Assembly (NCBI RefSeq): GCF_907164905.1
Contig: NZ_CAJRAF010000002.1
Span: 2,666,001-2,730,000, forward strand
Reading direction: 5' to 3'
Origin: Dyadobacter sp. CECT 9275
GTDB lineage: Bacteria; Bacteroidota; Bacteroidia; Cytophagales; Spirosomataceae
Length of the DNA stretch: 64,000 nucleotides
Shown: one piece after another, positions 54,450-61,467 of the stretch
Numbering within the stretch: the stretch's first letter is position 1
How the letters are laid out: the number at the start of each line of letters is the position of its first letter
The notes under the pieces: generated by a model
The model's input: only the letters and a program-made list of their open reading frames with translations
Database searches by the model: none
What the model was told of the DNA's origin: nothing
Position numbers and translations under genes: made by a program

Positions 54450-56420
54450 ATGCATCTTGAAGGATATTTCAATTTTACAAAAAGTGGTTTATCTGAAAAT
54501 TCTCACAACTTAAATTACCGATACAAAGACGACTCTCTTTTGTTAACTGTGAGTCGCTTTGAGTTAAGATGTACTTATTTCGATCATGAGTACATGTCAG
54601 TATTTTTTTTAAGAACAAAGAATCAGATAACAGAGAAAGTAAATTTAAAAACGCTAAAAGCTTCTGGGGAAAAGCCTGTGCTACTACCGGAAGCCTTTAG
54701 CGTTATAGCGTTTCATAAAGAACTTTCTTCCCATGCTCAACCAGTGTGCGTTATATGGCTGGATGAGGATAATAATGCTATCTATATCGCACGGGATACT
54801 TTCGGACTTATTCCTCTCTATTTTCTTAGATCCTCAGCTAACCTTATTGCTTTTTCTACAAATATTGGATCCCTCCTTAGGCATAGGGATATATCCTGTA
54901 ACGGGAAGATTAATTATTCCAGGATTAACAAATATCTTCAATTAAGTGACGCCAATAGTGCTTACAACTCAGAAACCTGTTTTTCTGACATAAGTGCCGT
55001 ACTGCCGTCGCACTTTGCCTGTATCACAGAAAATGATACAAAACTTCAACCTTATGTTGAATACAGTCCTGAAAAATACGAAGGATTCGGAAGTATAGAG
55101 GATTTTGGGAAGGTCTTCCGAGAATTACTTTTAAATTCCGTTGGAAGATCCGTTCAAGATCTATCAGTGATGGGTGCCCAACTTAGCGGAGGACTTGATT
55201 CGTCTTCTATCATTTCTTGTGTAAGATTTTTGAAGCCTGAGAGTAAACTTTATACCTTCCATTTCAAGACAAATACCAGTTGGAGTGACGAAGACCAATA
55301 TGCACAGCAGGTAGCTGATTTTATCAGGTCTGATCACCTTATAATTAGCCCCAGTTATACCTTCATTGATAAAATAATAAAAAATATTACCTTCAATGCC
55401 CAACCTTTATATTCCTTAGGTGCCATTGGATTAAATATAGACTCTATAAAAAGTGCATTTGACCATGGGTGCGACGCTTTATTCACAGGATACGATGGAG
55501 ATAGCGTAGTTGGTTATGGTAGAAAAGAATATTTCACACAACTTTTTGAGAAAAAAGAGTGGAATTTATTGGATACGGAAATGAGTAGCTTAGCGCTAAG
55601 AAATCATCATTCTATTTCTAACCCGGGCTGGGATACCATGGAGCACTCCAGAAAGAAGTTCTTACTGATCAGGTATCAATTTTATGAAGAACTAAAAAAA
55701 TCTGCGGGCAAGTTTTCATTTAGAGAATCTCTTGACCTGCTTTATTATGCATTTAAAAATTTTGGGATCCCCCCTGCTTATCTCATTAAGAAGATAGGTA
55801 AGGACCTAATTACAAAATTAAAATCTAAAGGTAGCGTTCCATATTCATTTCACCGCAAATCCTTTATTGAAGAAGCTCATAATAACCATCCGAAAAGCAC
55901 TAATTTTAGAGATACCCTTAAAGGGAAAAATTTGATTTATCATGAAAATATTATGGTAAATCAAAATATAAGAATATTGGAAGATTTTTTTTGCATGAGC
56001 CAACAACAAAAATTAAGTGTTAGGCATCCCTTCTTCGATAAAGATCTGTATGAGCTTAACCTGGCTGTACCAGCGGGAATAAAATTTGGCCAAGGATTTG
56101 AACGTGGACAGCATAGAGAAGCTATGAAAGGGATTTTGCCTGAGGCTGTACGCACCCGAACTACAAAAGGCTTTGGGAACCAATATGTCCTGAAGGCTGC
56201 ACGCATTTTATTTAATCAATCGCAGGATTTCTTGCAAGAATCCGGAGAGGTCTGGCAGTTTATAGATCGAAAAGAATTTCTCAAAGGAATAAAATTAATG
56301 GAATCTGACGGTGGAGATAGCTTTACATATCATACGCTAGTATTTAACGTAACCCGAACCATATATCTGGCGATTTGGCTTGACATGTATAAACGTAATG
56401 CCTTTCTCACCAAAATTTAG
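54450..56420 (+). CDS. Lasso-peptide cyclase-like asparagine synthetase homologue
   Basis: A 656-residue protein with the AsnB-like fold. The N-terminus MHLEGYFNFT lacks the Cys2 nucleophile, so the glutaminase half is inactive, as expected for lasso cyclases (McjC/LarC type). The synthetase half has AQLSGGLDSSSIISC (ATP PP-loop), TGYDGDSVVGYGR, RHPFFDKDLYELNLAVPAG and REAMKGILPEAVRTRTTKGFG. It would adenylate the ring Asp and join it to the core N-terminus. It is AT-rich: a 60-base sample at 55381 has 19 G+C. Homologous to the enzyme at 1539-3410. The HTTM-like gene follows after 15 nt. Confidence 0.85.
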   Translation: MHLEGYFNFTKSGLSENSHNLNYRYKDDSLLLTVSRFELRCTYFDHEYMSVFFLRTKNQITEKVNLKTLKASGEKPVLLPEAFSVIAFHKELSSHAQPVCVIWLDEDNNAIYIARDTFGLIPLYFLRSSANLIAFSTNIGSLLRHRDISCNGKINYSRINKYLQLSDANSAYNSETCFSDISAVLPSHFACITENDTKLQPYVEYSPEKYEGFGSIEDFGKVFRELLLNSVGRSVQDLSVMGAQLSGGLDSSSIISCVRFLKPESKLYTFHFKTNTSWSDEDQYAQQVADFIRSDHLIISPSYTFIDKIIKNITFNAQPLYSLGAIGLNIDSIKSAFDHGCDALFTGYDGDSVVGYGRKEYFTQLFEKKEWNLLDTEMSSLALRNHHSISNPGWDTMEHSRKKFLLIRYQFYEELKKSAGKFSFRESLDLLYYAFKNFGIPPAYLIKKIGKDLITKLKSKGSVPYSFHRKSFIEEAHNNHPKSTNFRDTLKGKNLIYHENIMVNQNIRILEDFFCMSQQQKLSVRHPFFDKDLYELNLAVPAGIKFGQGFERGQHREAMKGILPEAVRTRTTKGFGNQYVLKAARILFNQSQDFLQESGEVWQFIDRKEFLKGIKLMESDGGDSFTYHTLVFNVTRTIYLAIWLDMYKRNAFLTKI

Positions 56421-56435
56421 GTCTTATCATCTCTT

Positions 56436-57971
56436 ATGCCGAGCAATATATCTGCATGGTTAAATAACGACTACAATCCTCTGGATGGTAGATTAAGATT
56501 TTTATTTTACTTACTTCTCTTGCTCGTTGGTTATAAGGAACTTCTTATTCAAATACCGGAAGAGCTTTATCAATGCCCTCAAGAACTATATCAGCCCGAC
56601 GGATTATTTGCCCTGATTTTTGGAAATATGCATTCCGTATCCTTCATGCATGGGTTGCTGATATATCTTAAATATCCCTTTTTAATTTTCTGGATATTTT
56701 CAATTATAGGCCTGGGAGGGAGACTATCTTTATTTTGTACTGCTGCTTGCCTATTTATTTTCTGGGGTGCTCATAGTGCCAGTAGCGGAAGTGGTCATTT
56801 TTGGCACGTCCCACTACTGATTTTTATAATACTAGCTTTCACATTAAAACACGACCATTACTCAATTGACTTCTTTCTTAGTAGATGGATAAACGGGTAT
56901 CCGTTTAAAGGCTCAGGGACAGACCTCTCTCCCTTTGGCCGTAAGCTTATCTTAATTGTATTAGTTCACTCCCTGTTCTCCGCAGGTATTTCTAAATTAA
57001 GCTTGGGAGGATTGACATGGGTGAATGGTCATACTTTACACTATTATCTGGAAAACCTTAATTTGCCGAGATACTATATAGGCCCAATCTTGCTTAAATT
57101 CCTACTTACTAATTTCTGGCTTGTCACAATTATATCAGTCCTTACTATCCTCTTTGAGCTAACTTCCCCAGTAATTTTATTTTTTCCCCAATTCCGTGTC
57201 CTTTTTGTAATTCTGGCTCTTTTCTTTCACACATCCATTTTACTATTAATGCCTCCGCGTTTTATTTCACAAATGATATGTTATCTATTGATTATCAATT
57301 GGGAGGATTTTTTTTCCGTCTGGAAAAAAAAACAAAGCCATCTCGTAAAAACACTCTTATTAGAACTTCCATCAGGAAGTGCCAGGATTCCACTTACTGC
57401 TTATCAAAAAATCACAAATGCAACTGCAGCATTAGTCCTCATAATATTACTTGTTAGCGCCACCATTTTCAAGTTCGAATATTTCCCGCTTACCAATTAT
57501 CCCATGTATTCAAGTACTATGAATGAGGGCAAATTGAGCGGTATTCCGTTATCAGAATTTAACAGCTACGAAGGCTTAAAAAGGCTTGCAATCTACTGCT
57601 CCGATAGACCAATGCCTGACCTAATTCCGCATTATATAAGTAGAAATAAAAAATGTTTTGTTATCAAGGTAAACAGACATACGCTAAAAAAATCAAACTA
57701 TACTAATACCATCCTCAACGCTATTCCAACCTCCACACTATGGTATACCCGGCTAAGCCGTGCACTACTGACTGATTTAAGAAGTTCACCATTAAATTTA
57801 AGTGATTCTATCAAAGAAGATGCCTTCCCAAACTCTCAAAGACTGCTTAATGCGGTAGTTAAGAAATCTCTTCAATCAAAAGACCCAGAAACAATTAACT
57901 GTGATTTCTTTCTGGTCTACTCTTTCTCTGAAGAGAAACAAGCTATTCTTGCAAAATACATTGGGCGTTAG
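56436..57971 (+). CDS. HTTM-like multi-pass membrane protein
   Basis: A 511-residue protein with about seven to eight helices in the first 360 residues and a soluble C-terminal part. The segment GGLTWVNGHTLHYYLENLNL followed by a Pro-rich helix region is like HTTM (vitamin-K-dependent carboxylase-related) membrane proteins. Key carboxylase residues cannot be checked by eye, and enzyme activity is not claimed. It is in the lasso operon (15 nt after the cyclase, the same gap as between precursor and cyclase), so maturation, export or immunity is plausible. It does not resemble the usual lasso ABC exporter. Confidence 0.6.
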   Translation: MPSNISAWLNNDYNPLDGRLRFLFYLLLLLVGYKELLIQIPEELYQCPQELYQPDGLFALIFGNMHSVSFMHGLLIYLKYPFLIFWIFSIIGLGGRLSLFCTAACLFIFWGAHSASSGSGHFWHVPLLIFIILAFTLKHDHYSIDFFLSRWINGYPFKGSGTDLSPFGRKLILIVLVHSLFSAGISKLSLGGLTWVNGHTLHYYLENLNLPRYYIGPILLKFLLTNFWLVTIISVLTILFELTSPVILFFPQFRVLFVILALFFHTSILLLMPPRFISQMICYLLIINWEDFFSVWKKKQSHLVKTLLLELPSGSARIPLTAYQKITNATAALVLIILLVSATIFKFEYFPLTNYPMYSSTMNEGKLSGIPLSEFNSYEGLKRLAIYCSDRPMPDLIPHYISRNKKCFVIKVNRHTLKKSNYTNTILNAIPTSTLWYTRLSRALLTDLRSSPLNLSDSIKEDAFPNSQRLLNAVVKKSLQSKDPETINCDFFLVYSFSEEKQAILAKYIGR

Positions 57972-58016
57972 GTCTCAATAAAAGCCTTAAGAATCCCTCC
58001 CAGAACCTATGCGAAA

Positions 58017-61000
58017 TTAGCGGACAACAGAAACCCTACCAGAAATTTCCTTGGTGCCCGTAGTAAGTTCAAAAATGGTCTTATAAATATAAATTCCTGA
58101 CTGTTTCGGAATCCAAAACCATTCTTCAACAGCTGATCCTTTTAAGGTTATTTTCTTCTCCTCAAGAACACTACCCGAGATATTATATATCTTCCAATAC
58201 ACTGATTGTAACTGGTCCGGAATCTCTATTTTCGCTTGAAATCTAACATAATCCGAAGTCGGATTAGGAGAACAGACAATAGTTATGCCTTCATCAACTG
58301 AACCAATCTTAAACTTAATTCGGTAAGGATTTGCAACCACATTCCCTGAAACATCCTTAGCACTTACAAGCAATTCGTAATGTCCGGAGGTAAGTGTTGT
58401 AGGTAAACAGGTAATACTTACAGATTTATTAGTTACATTCGACAAACTTACATTCAAGTTACTGTATGACAATCGTTTAAATTCACAACTTTCATCTTCA
58501 CAGTACTTGATGTAAATATCAACGAGACTAGTATCAGCATCCATAAAGCGGTCATCCTCGACCAACACTTTAATCACTGGATTAGGTAATAACGTCTCAT
58601 TGTTAGCAATTAACCTATTACCAAGCATCACATCCAATCTGGGAGGAATCTGGTCTTTTACCGGTTCAACTGGATAAATGGGAAGATTTTTAGCAATATC
58701 CCAATCTACATCCAACTGAGAATGATTATTGTTTTCGTTTAATTCACTTATCAAATTTCCCGGATCCAAATTCACTTCAATTCTATCAATACTGCTTACA
58801 TTATTAACAGGAAAAAAAATCGTATCCTGGTAAGCAACGGAAGAAACAACTATTTCGGTTTTTTTTGTTGTTCCATCCCTTAGAAAAAGCTTTACATCAA
58901 CATTGATCTTTTGCTCCTTTTGATACTCTCCATAATTCGATAGTATGACACCCAATTTAGGTTCCTTAGCTTTTTCCAGGGTAATCGTCGGCGATTCTGA
59001 AATCAAAACTATCCCGGCATCGCTGTCCAGTGCAAAATCAGGCCTTTCAAAACGAATAAGTTTCAATGCAGGATCACCCTGTAGATTGGTCTGATGCACA
59101 TTCGCAAGTTCAACAGCACTTCTGGTTCCGGAGGCGACTTCCTTCGCGACTTGTTTTACAACCTGGCCAATGGTATATGACCTTGTATCAGTGAATAATT
59201 TTGCATAAAGGATCTTGAGCTGAGCTGCAGAACTACTTACATAGCTGTCGTAAGAATTTGCCAGAACGGCAATAGCACCTCTGTTTGGCGTCATGATCCA
59301 ATTACTTGACAAGACATGCCGGCTGCGACTCGTATAAATGTTCCCTACACCACATCCATTGAAATACATTAATGAATATTTGTTAACATCCTGATAACCT
59401 CTGCTGGCATCTGTGATAAAACCCATATCCAGATCTGTAATCTCCTGAGCTCCATGCCCGAAATAGGTTATCATCCCCACTCCATTATTAACATCTGGAG
59501 CTATATCCACTCTTTCCCTTGTATCCGGCGTCTGTTTAACAAATGCTTTAACCTTTCCACCTACTTCTCCTTCTTCCACAGCAGGCGCCAAATCAGCCAG
59601 GATATCTCTTAGTTGACTGATTTCACCTGCCGAATGGCCTCCATTTAAGTGCAGGATTTTCTTCCTCCAGCCAGTTCCCTGTTGGCTTTCGTAGGATTTA
59701 ACCTTATCCAGATAGAACAACACTTCGTCAGGAACCAGGGCTCGCAAACGCCCAACCGGTATGGCAGGTACATCAGGATCGGTATTCTGCAGACCCGCAA
59801 CTAAAAGTATGTCCGATCCGGGATCGCCCAACGTAGGAATTTCATTAGGCATTTCCTTTACTGAATTAATAGGTATAGTAACAGAATTACCGATTAGAAC
59901 AAGATTATGCTCATTTTCACGAATCCCATTTTTCAACATATAATCAACAAACCTCCTGATCGCGATTGGACTGGGTTCTCCGTAATTAAACTGATCGTAT
60001 ATATCCCTGATGTCCATAATCAATACTCTATGCGATCCACCGGCCTGAGAACTTCTGTATTCCCCATATTTAATGGCTGAATTCCGTAAAATAGAATTGG
60101 TTACTATTAAATAATCATAATCCGAAGGATTTATTAAGTCGAGCTTGCCTACATTGGCAGGTGATACAGGTTGCAAGTTAACTATTCCAATCCGCGTCGC
60201 AGGAATACTAAGAATTTCCATCGAAGATATCGCCATGATTTTTAACGGCTTGCCCGCACTTCTTGATATACCAAATGAGTAAGTCTGGTCCTGTTTCTGA
60301 CCATTGACAACAACTGGGATATGAGGATTGGTAATGTCGTATAACTGGATATCGGCAGGTACATTCGTAATACTAATATTGCTTACACTGTTTTGACTAG
60401 GTGGGAAATTAAAATAAGATAATTTGGTGTCTTTCATATCCGTTAGCTGCGGATACGAAATCCTGTAATAAGCAAGACCAAACCAATCTCCAGTACTTTT
60501 TGATATCGAATTCAGTTTGAAAAAACCTGATCCATTTTCCGATAAATCAGTATTCTCAATTGTGAATTGTCCTTTTTTTCCCTCCCAGCCATTAAAAGCA
60601 ATGGATGTTTCTTTTTTCAGCACATCCTTCCCATTTGCAGTATACCCCGTGTAGACCTGGACATCGTGGGAACCATTATTAAGTCCTGTCAATAGCATCT
60701 CAACAGCAGGCTTAAATCTTTCATCTTTTACCCAGTTTTTCAGATTAAAAGATGACAAAAACACAGTATCCTTTACACTGCCTGCTGTTGCATTCATCCC
60801 CGCCGTAGTTTGGCTCGTCCATGAATTAACAGATTCATAAAAGCTATTATTTAAAGTATTTTTCAAACCAAAGGTTTCAAACCCAAACTGGTTATTATAT
60901 TTTACGATTTCGTCCTGTAAATGAAAGGACTCAGGAGCTTGATTCGCCTTGGTATTTTCATGTTGCACCGCCCTTTTCGCCCCGTCTGAGACCGTCAAAA

Positions 61001-61400
61001 AATAGTATCCCAAATCTGAAAATAGGCTCATATACGGATTAAGTCTCGCGGTTTCGGGCCTGTATACCAGGGAATCAGATGCTCCGTCATTAGGCTCCCC
61101 GTAAAATATAATTTCCGTTGAGTTCGCCGTAATGATAGCCACCTCCTGCCCTCTATGCCACAACTGAAATCTTGATGGGTCTGTAACAGGAAATCCCGCC
61201 GGTAAAGATGAAACCGTTACTTTTTGTATTCCGCGTTTCTCAACCGTTATTCTCAAATAAGGTTGCGCCGGTTTGATCCACTCGTTTCCATAAGTACCTT
61301 TCCATTGAGCAAATGCCTCATTCTTTTGAATTAAAACCAATTCGGACAAGAATAAAAGTAAAAACACTACTCTGATTCGGGTTAGCTCTTTCTTCTTCAT
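58017..61400 (-). CDS. C25-family T9SS peptidase (PorU2-like)
   Basis: A 1127-residue secreted gingipain-type cysteine peptidase. An N-terminal signal (VVFLLLFLSELVLI) precedes a beta-rich prodomain (EWIKPAQPYLRITVEKRGI). The catalytic pair is His649 in ITYFGHGAQEIT and Cys683 in YFNGCGVGNIYTS. C-terminal Ig-like regions are followed by a type A sorting domain (CSPNPTSDYVRFQAKI to KEISGRVSVVR). It could be a PorU2-type sortase-like peptidase or a secreted endopeptidase. It converges with the HTTM-like gene and lies 67 nt after a paralogue. Confidence 0.85.
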   Translation of the reverse strand: MKKKELTRIRVVFLLLFLSELVLIQKNEAFAQWKGTYGNEWIKPAQPYLRITVEKRGIQKVTVSSLPAGFPVTDPSRFQLWHRGQEVAIITANSTEIIFYGEPNDGASDSLVYRPETARLNPYMSLFSDLGYYFLTVSDGAKRAVQHENTKANQAPESFHLQDEIVKYNNQFGFETFGLKNTLNNSFYESVNSWTSQTTAGMNATAGSVKDTVFLSSFNLKNWVKDERFKPAVEMLLTGLNNGSHDVQVYTGYTANGKDVLKKETSIAFNGWEGKKGQFTIENTDLSENGSGFFKLNSISKSTGDWFGLAYYRISYPQLTDMKDTKLSYFNFPPSQNSVSNISITNVPADIQLYDITNPHIPVVVNGQKQDQTYSFGISRSAGKPLKIMAISSMEILSIPATRIGIVNLQPVSPANVGKLDLINPSDYDYLIVTNSILRNSAIKYGEYRSSQAGGSHRVLIMDIRDIYDQFNYGEPSPIAIRRFVDYMLKNGIRENEHNLVLIGNSVTIPINSVKEMPNEIPTLGDPGSDILLVAGLQNTDPDVPAIPVGRLRALVPDEVLFYLDKVKSYESQQGTGWRKKILHLNGGHSAGEISQLRDILADLAPAVEEGEVGGKVKAFVKQTPDTRERVDIAPDVNNGVGMITYFGHGAQEITDLDMGFITDASRGYQDVNKYSLMYFNGCGVGNIYTSRSRHVLSSNWIMTPNRGAIAVLANSYDSYVSSSAAQLKILYAKLFTDTRSYTIGQVVKQVAKEVASGTRSAVELANVHQTNLQGDPALKLIRFERPDFALDSDAGIVLISESPTITLEKAKEPKLGVILSNYGEYQKEQKINVDVKLFLRDGTTKKTEIVVSSVAYQDTIFFPVNNVSSIDRIEVNLDPGNLISELNENNNHSQLDVDWDIAKNLPIYPVEPVKDQIPPRLDVMLGNRLIANNETLLPNPVIKVLVEDDRFMDADTSLVDIYIKYCEDESCEFKRLSYSNLNVSLSNVTNKSVSITCLPTTLTSGHYELLVSAKDVSGNVVANPYRIKFKIGSVDEGITIVCSPNPTSDYVRFQAKIEIPDQLQSVYWKIYNISGSVLEEKKITLKGSAVEEWFWIPKQSGIYIYKTIFELTTGTKEISGRVSVVR

Positions 61401-61467
61401 ATTAATAAAAAGAGGGCTTAGAAACGTATTTCAAAGCCCATCCAAGTTAAAAGTGGTTAGTATGTGC

